64,000 bases of DNA from Rheinheimera pleomorphica (GTDB taxonomy: Bacteria > Pseudomonadota > Gammaproteobacteria > Enterobacterales > Alteromonadaceae), in NCBI RefSeq assembly GCF_011634895.1, contig NZ_SIRR01000007.1, positions 124,001 to 188,000 on the forward strand. The letters run 5' to 3'. Of the stretch, positions 16,682 through 26,174 are shown one piece after another; position 1 is the stretch's first letter, and each line of letters opens with the position of its first letter. The position numbers and the translations under genes are program-made. The notes beneath the pieces are model-generated. The model was not told the DNA's origin and did not search any database. It was given only the letters and a program-made list of their open reading frames with translations.

Positions 16682-18814
16682 TTAGAACGACCAGGTGGCG
16701 CCTAAACTGAAGTTACGCGGTGCACCATAGTTATATTGCTGGGTTAAGCCGTTGTAATAGGTTTCATCAAACAGGTTGTGCACGTTCAGCTGCAGCGATA
16801 ATTGCTTGTTCACTTCATAACGCGCCATCAGGTTGGCCAGTACATAACTGTCCTGCTTGATCCGGTAAGGTGTGCCTGCCGTCGGTAGCGTCAGCATATC
16901 GCTGTACGACTCACTCTCCCAGCTAAAACCGCCGCCAAGCGTCAGGCCGGCCAGCAACTTAGTAAACTCATAGGTAGAGAACAGGTTCAGTTTTTTGCGT
17001 GGGTGGTTAGCGTTAATATCGACGCCGTTACGATCTTCAGCATTAAATTGAGAGTAGCCGGCGCTCAGGTTCCACTGCTGATTAATGCGGCCTATCACTT
17101 CCAGCTCAAAGCCTTTGCTTTCAGCGCCCTTGGCAGCGAAAGACGGGAAGAAATTATTGGCCGGGTCGTTGTAATCACTGTCTGCCTGCGCCAGATTGTC
17201 TTGCTCGATACGAAATACGGCAAATGCAGTTTGCAGTGCGCCGTCAAGATAACTGCTCTTTACGCCGATTTCCTGATTCGTGCCGACTATCGCATCAAGG
17301 AATTGGCGATTCCGGTCATAGGCATCCTGCGGCGTGAAAATTTCGGTATGGCTGGCGTACAGCATGTGGTTATCAGCCACCTGATATGTCAGGCCGACAT
17401 AGGGCACAAATTTGTCGTCACCAAAATTAAGCTCAGCACCATAGTTAAGGCCGCTGCGCTGCCACTCGGTATAGCGGCCACCGGCAATCAGTTTTAACTG
17501 CTCAGTAATGGCAAAACGGGTAGCTGCGTAAAAGCCTGTCTGATCGGTATCCAGGTCAACCGCCTGCACTGCTGTACTGTCCCAGGCCGGCTCAGCGACA
17601 CTGCCATCCCACTGATAGAAGTTACCTGTGCCCGGCCACACCAGAGCGGCATAGGTTTGTACTTCTGACTGTTGTTTGCTGTTTAAGGCGCCGACCACGA
17701 ATTCATGCTCGCGACCAAGCAGGCGGTAGCTACCCTGCAGTTGAACATCGACACTGGTTTGTTTGCTAAAACCATCGCTGTTATACGGCCAGGCGAATAA
17801 GCCCTCTCCGCTGTCTTTATCTGCGGCACCGTAAATGTATAACAAACGGGTTTGCGCGCTGTTATCGTTATGGTTCAGGTTTACTTTCAGCTGCCAGCCG
17901 TTATTAAACTGCTGGGTTAAGCTGGCAAAATGGTTTTTACTGGTTGATTCCCAGCGCGTCCAGTCTGCTGCCGTGGTAGTACCTCTGTCCCAATCGGTTG
18001 GCATATCGTCAGTAAACAGCGGCGGCAAAGCGCCCCAAGTAGAAGCAGTAGGGTTATTATCTTGATAGCTGCTGCCCAGGCTTAGTGTCATGCCATCACT
18101 TAGATCGGCATCCAGTACGCCGTACAATACGGTTTTGTCTTCCTCTGCCAGATTGCGGAAGCTTTCACTGAGCTCTTTTTTCGCCACGAAACGGGCACGC
18201 ACATTGCCATCTGCCGTGAGCGGCGTAGTGGCATCAGCTGTCATATAGCGCTTATTCCAACTACCAATACCGCCATTGATATAACCGGTCAGTTCACGGG
18301 CATTCGCGTGTTTGCGCACCAGGTTAACAGAGGCTGAAGGCTCGCCAACACCAGTCAGTAAACCGGTAGCGCCACGCACTACTTCAATGCGCTCGTAAAT
18401 GGCCACGTCGGTGATGGTTTCGCCGGAGTCACCGGCTAAACTCCAGGCCACCGGCACACCATCGAGCTGAAATTTGTCGATATCAAAGCCGCGGGCACTG
18501 AACGTATTGCGGGTACTGTCAAAGGACTTTGATGTAAGGCCCGGCGTTTGCATTACCGCATCGGCGATAGAACTGATGTCTAAATCCTGAATGCGCTGCG
18601 CTGTCATCACGCTGACCGACTGCGGCGTTTCCAGCAGCGTTAAGCCAAGACCGGTAGCGGTATCGATAGTTTCATTCACCGTGTACTGACCGCGCACGGT
18701 AATGGTTTCAACCGCTTTGTCATCTTGGGCTGCCGTCTCTGCCGCTACAACAGCAGCAGGCAAACATGCCAGCTGCACCGCCAGCGCCAGTTTTAATTTG
18801 TTCATGCTACGCAT
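16682..18814 (-). CDS. TonB-dependent siderophore receptor (FhuE/FoxA-like)
   Basis: 710 residues with signal peptide (cut after VVAAE region, about 25), TonB-box-like VETITVRGQ, a plug containing LLETPQSVSVMTAQRIQD and VEVVRGATGLLTGVGEPSASVNLVRK, and a barrel ending in GATWSF. The GxGEPS..VNLVRK plug element is characteristic of the FhuE/FoxA/PupB group that takes up ferric hydroxamates or pyoverdines. I start at ATG 18814, which has GGAGG five bases upstream; a GTG two codons earlier overlaps the ribosome site. A Fur-like site lies about 30 bases upstream. Confidence 0.9.
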   Translation of the reverse strand: MRSMNKLKLALAVQLACLPAAVVAAETAAQDDKAVETITVRGQYTVNETIDTATGLGLTLLETPQSVSVMTAQRIQDLDISSIADAVMQTPGLTSKSFDSTRNTFSARGFDIDKFQLDGVPVAWSLAGDSGETITDVAIYERIEVVRGATGLLTGVGEPSASVNLVRKHANARELTGYINGGIGSWNKRYMTADATTPLTADGNVRARFVAKKELSESFRNLAEEDKTVLYGVLDADLSDGMTLSLGSSYQDNNPTASTWGALPPLFTDDMPTDWDRGTTTAADWTRWESTSKNHFASLTQQFNNGWQLKVNLNHNDNSAQTRLLYIYGAADKDSGEGLFAWPYNSDGFSKQTSVDVQLQGSYRLLGREHEFVVGALNSKQQSEVQTYAALVWPGTGNFYQWDGSVAEPAWDSTAVQAVDLDTDQTGFYAATRFAITEQLKLIAGGRYTEWQRSGLNYGAELNFGDDKFVPYVGLTYQVADNHMLYASHTEIFTPQDAYDRNRQFLDAIVGTNQEIGVKSSYLDGALQTAFAVFRIEQDNLAQADSDYNDPANNFFPSFAAKGAESKGFELEVIGRINQQWNLSAGYSQFNAEDRNGVDINANHPRKKLNLFSTYEFTKLLAGLTLGGGFSWESESYSDMLTLPTAGTPYRIKQDSYVLANLMARYEVNKQLSLQLNVHNLFDETYYNGLTQQYNYGAPRNFSLGATWSF

Positions 18815-18845
18815 TATCACCTCCGGAATTTTCCGAAGATCATAC

Positions 18846-18864
18846 AGTAACGATAACCATTATC
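18846..18864. promoter_or_regulatory. Fur box upstream of FhuE/FoxA-like receptor
   Basis: On the minus strand this reads as a Fur site with 14 of 19 consensus positions, including GATAATG and TTATCGTTA-type halves. It is placed 32-50 bases before the receptor start. Confidence 0.65.
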
Positions 18865-18974
18865 AATACTATTTAGTGGTTTCAGTTGCACAAAATCAGT
18901 ACAGCTGCATAGCGTTGCAACAAATTAAACATAGTGCTGACAATTAGGTTTCCTGCGTAGCTTTTTGCTAAAAT

Positions 18975-20282
18975 TCAGCCAAAACTCAGCACCAGGCTGA
19001 TAATAACGCCGGTTACTACCAGCTGCAGCAGGCAATAGCCCATAATGTCTTTGGCTTTTAGCCCGGCTATTGCCAGTACAGGCAAGGCCCAAAACGGCTG
19101 AATGAGGTTAGTCCAGGCATCGCCCCAGGCCACCGCCATAGCAATGCGGCTGACATCAGCACCCAGCTCCAGCGCTGCCGGCAGCATAACCGGTGCCTGC
19201 ACTGCCCACTGGCCGCCGCCGGACGGTACGAAGATATTGACAATACCGGCGCTGATAAAGCTCCAGAACGCCAGCGTTTCCGCGCTGGCGAAGCTGACAA
19301 ACCACTGTGACATACTCTGCGCTAAACCAGACTGCAGCATGATCGCCATAATGCCCGCGTAAAACGGAAACTGGATAACAATACCAGCGCCGCCCTGTAT
19401 CGCCTGTTGCAGGCTGTGCAATAAGCGCCGTGGTGTACCGTGCAGCACTATGGCGAGAAACAAAAACAGGAAGTTAACGATATTCAGATTCAGGCCGCCG
19501 CCTTTGGCAAAGTACTGCACTAAATAGGCAACACCGGCAAAACCAACCAGTAACGCCAGCAGCAGGCTGTTTTCCAGTTTATCGGCCGGGCGCTCGTTGC
19601 CGGCTACCGGTACAGCATTAGGTTGCAGTTTGGCCGGATCAATATAAACGCTATCAGCAGCGCTGGGCCGCATTAAGTAGTTCAGCAGCGGCACGGCAAT
19701 AAACAATAGCGCCACTAACAACAGGTTAAAACCGGCAAAAATGGTGTCACTGGTTGGGATAATGCCAATTTGCGCTGCGCTAAAATGGCCCGTCGTGGCG
19801 ATAGTCAGCGGAATAGAGCCAGCCAGGCCGCCGTGCCAGACAATAAAACCAGAATAGGCGCTGGCGACCAGCAGGCGGTAATCCACCTTAACCCGCCGTG
19901 CTAAGGCTTTGGCAAATAAGGCGCCGACCACTAAGCCAAAACCCCAATTCAGCCAACTGGCAATTAATGAAATAACTGTAACCAGAACAATGGCCTGACC
20001 GGCGCTTTTCGCCAGCGCCGCCAAACGGTTTAGCAAGCCGGTCACCAGCGGCGTACTGGCCAGCATAAAACCGGTTACCAGCACCAGCAGCATTTGCATA
20101 GAAAAACTTAGCAGGCCCCAAAAGCCGTCGCCCCAGTATTGCAGCACCTGCAGCGCACTTTGCTGCTGAAATAATACTGCGGCAGCGAACACCACTATGC
20201 TTAACAACAGCACAAAAATATAAGGATCTGGCAGATAACGTTCGACCAGTTTTACAAAGGGTTTGGCAGCAGCGTTTAGCAT
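18975..20282 (-). CDS. Short-chain fatty acid transporter, AtoE family
   Basis: 435 residues with about 11-12 hydrophobic helices and the family-typical sequence: LVERYLPDPYIFVLLLS at the N-terminus, SWLNWGFGLVVGALFAK near 110-126, SGFIVWHGGLAGSIPL near 145-160, and GGGQWAVQAPVM near 353-364. AtoE proteins import acetoacetate, butyrate and similar acids at the inner membrane. Here it stands alone, divergent from the glycerate-kinase-like gene, with no ato genes beside it. Confidence 0.88.
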   Translation of the reverse strand: MLNAAAKPFVKLVERYLPDPYIFVLLLSIVVFAAAVLFQQQSALQVLQYWGDGFWGLLSFSMQMLLVLVTGFMLASTPLVTGLLNRLAALAKSAGQAIVLVTVISLIASWLNWGFGLVVGALFAKALARRVKVDYRLLVASAYSGFIVWHGGLAGSIPLTIATTGHFSAAQIGIIPTSDTIFAGFNLLLVALLFIAVPLLNYLMRPSAADSVYIDPAKLQPNAVPVAGNERPADKLENSLLLALLVGFAGVAYLVQYFAKGGGLNLNIVNFLFLFLAIVLHGTPRRLLHSLQQAIQGGAGIVIQFPFYAGIMAIMLQSGLAQSMSQWFVSFASAETLAFWSFISAGIVNIFVPSGGGQWAVQAPVMLPAALELGADVSRIAMAVAWGDAWTNLIQPFWALPVLAIAGLKAKDIMGYCLLQLVVTGVIISLVLSFG

Positions 20283-20321
20283 AGTAGACTCATTGGTAAG
20301 TTATTTATCCGGGCGTTTAGC

Positions 20322-21116
20322 ATGAGCGACTTTCGTAACAGTATGCCGTATCAGACAACCTTAGCCCAGTTAATGGCGAGACTGCAATCCGACCTTAGCT
20401 TACCGGCCGTTGTCGGTATCAGCGGCGCTCAGGGCAGTGGTAAAAGCACTTTAGCCGCCGAATTAGTTGCACAGCTGAAACTACATGGTATTCAGGCGGC
20501 TGCGGTATCGCTGGACGATTATTACTTAAGCAAAGCGCAGCGGCAGCAACTGGCAAACCAAGCTCACCCTTTGTTGAGCCAGCGCGGCGTGCCGGGTACG
20601 CATAATATTCAGCAGGCGCTTAGTGATGCGCGCGCTGTGCTGGCCGGCTGGCCCGTAGCCTTGTCGCAGTTTGATAAAGCAATGGACGAGCCTACCGCAG
20701 CATTAGCAGTACAGCAACTGGATGTGTTGATCGTCGAAGGCTGGTGTTTGGGTATAGCGCCACAAACAGCAGCCGAGCTGGCAGTGCCGGTTAACGCACT
20801 GGAGCAGCATGAGGATAGCGATGGCCGCTGGCGGCATTATGTTAACAGCCAATTGGCCGGGCCCTATGCTGACTACTGGCAGCTGGTTAAGCCGCTGATC
20901 TGGCTTAAGGCACCCGACTGGCAAAGCGTGTGCCACTGGCGGGCGAAGCAGGAGCAGCAGCTTTGGCGTACGCGCGGCTGCGGCATGACAGACACCGAAC
21001 TTAAGCGCTTTATGTTGCCGTTTCAGCGCTTAACCCTGGCCAGCTGGCAGCAGCTGCCCAACGTGGCCGATATTGTTATCAACCTGAACCCCCAGCAGCA
21101 GCCTGAATTTTGTTAA
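20322..21116 (+). CDS. P-loop kinase, D-glycerate 3-kinase-like
   Basis: 264 residues of the phosphoribulokinase/uridine-kinase superfamily: P-loop GAQGSGKS at 35-42, SLDDYYL near 64-70, FDKA and VEGWCLG (about 133-140) of the plant-type glycerate kinase/YggC-like subgroup, and GMTDTELKRFMLPFQR near the C-terminus. Members related to plant GLYK phosphorylate D-glycerate to 3-phosphoglycerate. The substrate is inferred only from family. Followed 10 bases later by the anion permease gene, with which it may be co-transcribed. Confidence 0.78.
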   Translation: MSDFRNSMPYQTTLAQLMARLQSDLSLPAVVGISGAQGSGKSTLAAELVAQLKLHGIQAAAVSLDDYYLSKAQRQQLANQAHPLLSQRGVPGTHNIQQALSDARAVLAGWPVALSQFDKAMDEPTAALAVQQLDVLIVEGWCLGIAPQTAAELAVPVNALEQHEDSDGRWRHYVNSQLAGPYADYWQLVKPLIWLKAPDWQSVCHWRAKQEQQLWRTRGCGMTDTELKRFMLPFQRLTLASWQQLPNVADIVINLNPQQQPEFC

Positions 21117-21126
21117 AGCCGCTATA

Positions 21127-22257
21127 ATGGCGGCGGAAATGATGACGACTGATCAAAAGCTGATGCGCACTTTACTGTCCCGCCTGCGGGAAGACTATTT
21201 GCTAATGACGTTGCTAGCGCTGTTGCCACTGTTGTTGTGGCAGCAACCTGTAACACCAGCTGCCATAGCGGCATTGATCGACTGGCATACCGTAACGGCG
21301 CTGGCTGGTTTAATGCTGTTAAGCCGGGCGCTGGAAGATAGCGGTTATCTGGCCCGGTTTGCCGCCTGGCTATTGCCGCGTTGCCACACAGAGCGCCTGT
21401 TAGCGCTGCTGCTATTGCTGTTCGCGGCACTGTTATCGGCTATTGTGACTAACGATGTAGCGCTGTTTATCCTGGTGCCAATCAGTCTGAACATTGGCCG
21501 CCTGACCGGTTTGCCGGTAGGTCGGCTGATTATCTTTCTGGCGCTGGCGGTGAATGCCGGCTCGGCCTTAACGCCTATTGGTAACCCGCAAAATCTGCTG
21601 TTGTGGCAAGCATCCGGTTATAGCTTCTGGCAATTTACGCTGATGATGGCACCGTTAGCGCTGAGCTTATTGCTGCTGATTTTGCTATTAAGCAGTCTGG
21701 CGTTTGGCTCGCATAAGCTCAGTATTGCCGTGCCACATAATAACAGCGCTGATAACCGGCGTTTATTTGTCTGGTCGCTGGCCGGTTATCCGCTGTTTAT
21801 TCTGGCAATGGAGTTTCAGTTAGCTCCCATCGCTGCCCTTGCTGTGTTGGCCGCTTATGCGGTGTTCAAACGCAGTGTGATAACGGGTATCGACTGGCTG
21901 TTGCTGTTGGTATTTATGCTGATGTTTATTGATTTAGGCTTGCTGGCACAATTGCCGCTGATGCAACAGCTGGCAACGCACTTAATGGCGCTGCCTAATG
22001 GTAGTTATACCGGGTCGGCGCTGCTATCGCAGCTAATTTCCAATGTGCCGGCAGCGATTTTTCTGCAGCACTTTACCGACGATTGGCGCGCATTAAGCTG
22101 GGGCGTGAGTGTGGGCGGCTTTGGCCTGGCTATCGGCTCACTGGCTAACTTAATTGCGCTTAGGTTAAGCCGGCAGCCAGGACTGTGGCGTGAGTTTCAC
22201 ACCTGGTCGCTGCCGGTATTTTTTCTTAGCCTGGGCCTTGGGCTGTTAATTTTGTAA
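21127..22257 (+). CDS. ArsB/NhaD/SLC13-type anion permease (YbiR-like)
   Basis: 376 residues with about ten transmembrane helices. The ion-transporter-superfamily hairpins are visible: VTNDVALFILVPIS (about 110-123) with NAGSALTPIGNPQNLLLW (about 151-168), and a second repeat SQLISNVPAAIFLQ near 299-312. This is the pattern of ArsB/NhaD/DASS carriers and of E. coli YbiR, whose ion is not known. The start is uncertain: ATG 21127 or 21139, neither with a clear ribosome site. Probably co-transcribed with the kinase just upstream. Confidence 0.82.
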   Translation: MAAEMMTTDQKLMRTLLSRLREDYLLMTLLALLPLLLWQQPVTPAAIAALIDWHTVTALAGLMLLSRALEDSGYLARFAAWLLPRCHTERLLALLLLLFAALLSAIVTNDVALFILVPISLNIGRLTGLPVGRLIIFLALAVNAGSALTPIGNPQNLLLWQASGYSFWQFTLMMAPLALSLLLLILLLSSLAFGSHKLSIAVPHNNSADNRRLFVWSLAGYPLFILAMEFQLAPIAALAVLAAYAVFKRSVITGIDWLLLLVFMLMFIDLGLLAQLPLMQQLATHLMALPNGSYTGSALLSQLISNVPAAIFLQHFTDDWRALSWGVSVGGFGLAIGSLANLIALRLSRQPGLWREFHTWSLPVFFLSLGLGLLIL

Positions 22258-22418
22258 ACTTTAATTGAACCTTAGGATATTTTGCAGTCAAATACGCCAG
22301 CTTTTAGCACATCAGCTTTTTGGCACAAGCCGGGCTTACAACTTCCATCATGTTCTGCTGTTGCATCACACACTAAAGGATGCTGGATAGTTATTGTATT
22401 GTTTAATAAGGATTTTAA

Positions 22419-23207
22419 ATGAAATTAGCTTTACCTTTTTCGCTGATAGTCTGTGTAAATGCCGTTGCTGCAGAACCATTTTCTTCAGAGCTCACCTTTA
22501 GCCACTTTAATAACAACTATCAGAATTATGGTTTTAGCAGTAATAATCTGGGTTACCGTTATTATCTGAGCGGAAATAGCACTGAGCAAAACCTGCCTTA
22601 TGCTGCTTTGCAGCAATTTGGCCGACGCAGTTCAGTGGCAATTAATTATCTGCATTCGGATTTAGATAGTACCTTGTGGTATGCGCCTCAGTCGTTCAGC
22701 GCCTGGAATATTGGCGGCATCTATCAGTCTACCGAGCATGATTGGTATTTTTCATTAGAACATTTGCGGTTAAGTAAATTCTCAAGCCATAAAACCAGCA
22801 GCAGCGCAGGTTATTTTATTCAGCCCGGTTGGCTGGTAAAACTGCATCTGCAAAATGAAAAAGTAGAAAGCCGCGACAGTTATTGGCACTACGGTGTCAG
22901 TTCGGAGAAGATCTGGGCGTTTGACTCAGGGAGCTTTTTAAACTTTAGTGCAAGCTATTTTAATAACGAAGGGCCTCGTAGCGACAGCCTGGCTTTGGCT
23001 TTGGACTACTATTTTAATCCTGCGCTATCTATGGGCGTTTTTATTAACGACAATATGTCAGAAGATTATTTAGTCAGTAGCGATCGTGCCGGCATCCGCA
23101 GCAGTTGGTTTGTTACGCCACAATTGCAATTGAAAGCCGGTATAGGACTGGAAGATGCTGCAGACTCAGAGTACGCCTGGGATCTGGGAATAAACTGGCG
23201 CTTTTAA
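22419..23207 (+). CDS. Outer-membrane beta-barrel (putative porin)
   Basis: 262 residues with a signal peptide (cut after AVAA, about 18) and alternating hydrophobic strands rich in Tyr/Phe/Ser, ending in NWRF with the C-terminal Phe of outer-membrane barrels. The N-terminal FSHFNNNYQNY recalls the second porin-like protein at 37559-38353 (LNANHTRVSGDN), with similar length and layout. AAGGA ribosome site 6 bases before ATG. Channel function is inferred from fold only. Confidence 0.7.
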   Translation: MKLALPFSLIVCVNAVAAEPFSSELTFSHFNNNYQNYGFSSNNLGYRYYLSGNSTEQNLPYAALQQFGRRSSVAINYLHSDLDSTLWYAPQSFSAWNIGGIYQSTEHDWYFSLEHLRLSKFSSHKTSSSAGYFIQPGWLVKLHLQNEKVESRDSYWHYGVSSEKIWAFDSGSFLNFSASYFNNEGPRSDSLALALDYYFNPALSMGVFINDNMSEDYLVSSDRAGIRSSWFVTPQLQLKAGIGLEDAADSEYAWDLGINWRF

Positions 23208-23324
23208 CCTAAGCAACCACAGCCGGTTGACGCGCTGTGGTTGATATTGTTCATTGCGGCATAAGGTTTTAGTGCAACTGATATTTAAAGATGACAGGCA
23301 ATACAGCGGCATCTAGCAGCAACA

Positions 23325-23918
23325 TTATTCCCTGTATTGAAAGTCGTCTGCCAATCTGTTTAAGTGCATCAGCTCGGTGGCTTTTTGCTGCACTTTTTGC
23401 TGCAGCCGGTAAATACCAAATAAGCAGGCTGGCGATACAATAAGGCTATAAAACAACAGCATTGTCATAGGAGTATCGTCCAGTTGCCATAGATGCAATA
23501 GCCACAGGATTAACGTAAACAGTATTAGCGCGGCACAGCCAAGCTGCGTGTAACGATAGTACTGCAAACTGAGCTGACAGGCACGGCGGCGAAATTGCAG
23601 TAAGCCGGCGCTGCTCCAGTTATCATACGCCAGTATCGGCCGGTGGATATGCCAGCTGGCATAGGCAGCACTCAGTGCACCCAGTCCCAGAAACAACGCT
23701 GAGATCCCCCCCAGCCAGCCAGGCAGGTTAAATAACAACCACACCGCCGTGCCCGCCATAATAACCGCACCCAGCCATTCGCCGTACATCAGCAGCTTTT
23801 GTTCGCGCTGACGCTGACTGGCCTCGGCTAAATCAGCGGCACTGGGTGGTGTTTCTTCGCTCATCGGCTGTTGTTGCCAGCTTTTGGCCAGCGCGGCAAA
23901 ATCAAAATTATCGGCCAT
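23325..23918 (-). CDS. Membrane protein paired with ECF sigma factor (possible anti-sigma)
   Basis: 197 residues with four hydrophobic helices, in two pairs (about 47-66/70-88 and 127-146/153-172), and a cytoplasmic N-terminus of about 45 residues. It starts 11 bases inside the sigma-factor gene, the standard location for an anti-sigma factor. No zinc-binding HxxxCxxC motif is present, so it is not a ZAS-type anti-sigma. Regulation of the sigma factor is inferred from coupling alone. Confidence 0.65.
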   Translation of the reverse strand: MADNFDFAALAKSWQQQPMSEETPPSAADLAEASQRQREQKLLMYGEWLGAVIMAGTAVWLLFNLPGWLGGISALFLGLGALSAAYASWHIHRPILAYDNWSSAGLLQFRRRACQLSLQYYRYTQLGCAALILFTLILWLLHLWQLDDTPMTMLLFYSLIVSPACLFGIYRLQQKVQQKATELMHLNRLADDFQYRE

Positions 23919-24432
23919 CTTGCATTAACTCCATCAACTCTGTTTTGGCACGGTTAAGCCGCACCCTAACGGCACCATGGCTGATCTGCAGAATGTCTGC
24001 GATCTCTGGTGCATCTAAATCTTCCATCGCCAGCAATATCACCTGGCGGTTGGCGGCCGATAAGCGCCGCACCGCCTGCATGAGTTGCTGGCTTTGCTGC
24101 GCTTCGCCCAACTGCTCGGACGGGCAGTCATCCAGCAGCTGCTGCTGGATATCGTCATCTAGCGGCTGCCATTTATGCCGCTGCGCGCGGGCAATATGAT
24201 CAACCGTAACGTTATGCACTATGCGAAATAAATACGCCCTTGGCAGCTCAGCTGCCTGTAAGCGTTCAGCCGCCTGGTGCAGGGCGAGGAAAATATCCTG
24301 CTTTAAATCCTGCCGTGCTGCCGGGTCGGCTTCGTTGGCCAGCAATGCGCGGCTAATGGCGCCCTGGTGCTGCTGCCACAGCTGCAATACAAAATCGATC
24401 GCGCTTTGCGCGCTGTTGGGTGCTGTTGTCAA
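23908..24432 (-). CDS. ECF RNA polymerase sigma factor
   Basis: 174 residues with sigma region 2 (about 25-90, ending RAYLFRIVHNVTVDHIARAQRHK) and region 4 (about 118-168, NRQVILLAMEDLDAPEIADILQISHGAVRVRLNRAK). Regions 1 and 3 are absent, as in extracytoplasmic-function factors. It overlaps the next gene, a four-helix membrane protein. Divergently, 180 bases away, are two small membrane proteins that might be its targets. Confidence 0.9.
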   Translation of the reverse strand: MTTAPNSAQSAIDFVLQLWQQHQGAISRALLANEADPAARQDLKQDIFLALHQAAERLQAAELPRAYLFRIVHNVTVDHIARAQRHKWQPLDDDIQQQLLDDCPSEQLGEAQQSQQLMQAVRRLSAANRQVILLAMEDLDAPEIADILQISHGAVRVRLNRAKTELMELMQDGR

Positions 24433-24612
24433 ACTAGGCTGCCTTGCTGTTGAGTTTTTGGTCCGTGTGACACCGCTTTTTACTGCGCCTGCCTATTAAG
24501 TCTGTTTGTCGCTGCCAAGTGTTACACAAAAAAATAAAAAAATAATCTGTAACAGCTGACAAGCAATCAATGACTTAACTGATGACGACTTTATTACAAC
24601 GAGGATATAGCA

Positions 24613-24768
24613 ATGGAAACCCTACAAGACTTATTAACGCCATTTACGACAGCTTGGTATCAGGCTGACAGCCACCAGCTGATATCGTTTGGCATCTTTT
24701 TTGCGGCATTGTGGCTGATTGCGGTAGTGGTGGAAGCTACCGTTAAAAAAGTCACCAAGGAGGACTAA
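24613..24768 (+). CDS. Small membrane protein (51 aa) with METL N-terminus
   Basis: A 51-residue frame with a ribosome site (GAGGA, 8 bases upstream). It has one transmembrane helix (about 24-43, rich in Phe/Ala/Val/Trp) and a charged tail VKKVTKED. Its first 35 residues resemble those of the next protein: both start METL, then ..F..AW.QAD and FG.FF...W. Only 3 bases separate the two genes, so they are one transcript. Function unknown; it looks like a shortened paralogue that kept only the first helix. Confidence 0.75.
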   Translation: METLQDLLTPFTTAWYQADSHQLISFGIFFAALWLIAVVVEATVKKVTKED

Positions 24769-24771
24769 CAG

Positions 24772-25050
24772 ATGGAAACCCTAAACCAGTTTACCGCTAC
24801 CTTTAGCAGCGCCTGGCAACAGGCTGATCTGCTGTTTCTGTTCGGCTTTGGATTGTTCTTTTTAACGGTGTGGTTTTTACCCAGCCTGCTGGCACTGGCG
24901 TTTAACCGCCAGCATTTGGGTAAAATTGCCTTGCTGAATATTCCGGCTGGTTTTTCCTGGATCGCCTGGCTTGCACTACTGGTATGGGCGGTTACCGGTA
25001 AACTGAGCAATAAGCTGGCCGCTAAAGCCCGGCTAACACCAGTGCAATAA
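24772..25050 (+). CDS. Superinfection-immunity-family small membrane protein
   Basis: 92 residues with two helices (about 18-42 and 53-76). The segment from HLGKIALLNIPAGFSWIAW to LALLVWAVTG has the pattern of the superinfection immunity family (T4 Imm-like, short two-helix proteins common in bacteria, with LN...GW..IGW..AL.WA). In T4 the protein blocks DNA entry of related phages; in bacteria the role is usually untested. It follows the METL mini-gene after 3 bases, with AGGAGG-like sequence inside that gene's end as ribosome site. Confidence 0.7.
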   Translation: METLNQFTATFSSAWQQADLLFLFGFGLFFLTVWFLPSLLALAFNRQHLGKIALLNIPAGFSWIAWLALLVWAVTGKLSNKLAAKARLTPVQ

Positions 25051-25064
25051 CGGCTGTGGCTAAG

Positions 25065-26174
25065 CTATAACACGACATTGTCGCCTTCGTTTAAAATCAG
25101 CAGCGGCACCTGGCTATCCAGTTGCTGCTGCATATGCAACAAGCGCAGCAGCGGCGAGTGTGAACTAATATCCCCCATCTGCCAGCTGGCATTACCATAA
25201 CCCCAAGGGATCATCAGCTTGCAACCCAGCTCTGCTGCGGCCACTAACGCATCTTCCGGCGTAGTATGCACATAGCGGTACCAGTCGGCGTTTTCTTCAT
25301 GATGATAGGATGCGATCGGCAGCAGGCAGATATCGATATCGCCGTAGCGCTGCTGAATATCGCTAAAGTGCGCTGAATAGCCGGTATCACCGGCAAAAAA
25401 TAACGTGTTACCGTTATGTTCCAGCAACCAGCCACCCCACAGCGCTTTGTTGTCATCATTAAACAGCTTGCGGCTGTTAAAGTGGTGAGCCGGTAACAAG
25501 TGAATGTTTAATTCTCCGCGCTGGCTGTGGCTGTACCAGGCTTTTTCGATGATCTGGTAGCCGCCTGTTGGCATATAGTCTGCCATACCCAGCGGCAGAT
25601 AATAGGTTGCGTTGTTACCTATTTGCGCGATGCTGGCATGGCTAAAGTGGTCATAATGCAGGTGCGAATACAGCACGGCGTCAGTTTGGGCTAGTTGCTC
25701 CGGGCTAAGGTTGGGCGTATAGGGCCGTTTAATAATACCGACCAAATGCTGCGCCCAGTTTAGCGGCCAGTCAAACTGGCCGAATACCGGATCAAATAAC
25801 AGTTGCTGGCCATCTGGCGTGTGCACTAAAAAGCTGGCATGGCCCAGCCACTGCAGGCTAAAGCCGCTGTTAAGCCTGGGGGCCTGTTGCGGCCCGATAT
25901 ACTGACAGTCCTGACCTGGTGTTTTACAAGCCACCGCAGTATGTGCCGGGTAACAGTTGCTCTCACAGGTCACCGGATATTCTGGCCAGCCTTGTTTTGG
26001 GCGGAACAGGTTACGAAAGCGGCCGACGTTTTCGCCGTCCGTAAATTGCTCAATAACCGCATTTTCGCCAACGTGTTGTTTAATATGGTTAGGGCTATGA
26101 CAGGAAGCAAGAAAAACGATGCTGCAAAGCAGCATCGTGGTGTTAGGAATAACAGCTGGCGCTTTATCAAGCAT
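25065..26174 (-). CDS. MBL-fold metallo-hydrolase lipoprotein (NAPE-PLD/UlaG-like)
   Basis: 369 residues with a lipobox (VFLASC, Cys25) so probably membrane anchored in the envelope. The metallo-beta-lactamase core shows LQWLGHASFLV near 108-118, HLHYDH at 171-176 (zinc ligands), FFAGDTGYS near 265 and a late HTTPEDA. The arrangement resembles N-acyl-phosphatidylethanolamine phospholipase D-like hydrolases. The start is uncertain: ATG 26174 overlaps the stop of the KfrA-like gene by 8 bases; ATG 26135 would give a shorter signal sequence. Neither has a good ribosome site. Confidence 0.82.
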   Translation of the reverse strand: MLDKAPAVIPNTTMLLCSIVFLASCHSPNHIKQHVGENAVIEQFTDGENVGRFRNLFRPKQGWPEYPVTCESNCYPAHTAVACKTPGQDCQYIGPQQAPRLNSGFSLQWLGHASFLVHTPDGQQLLFDPVFGQFDWPLNWAQHLVGIIKRPYTPNLSPEQLAQTDAVLYSHLHYDHFSHASIAQIGNNATYYLPLGMADYMPTGGYQIIEKAWYSHSQRGELNIHLLPAHHFNSRKLFNDDNKALWGGWLLEHNGNTLFFAGDTGYSAHFSDIQQRYGDIDICLLPIASYHHEENADWYRYVHTTPEDALVAAAELGCKLMIPWGYGNASWQMGDISSHSPLLRLLHMQQQLDSQVPLLILNEGDNVVL

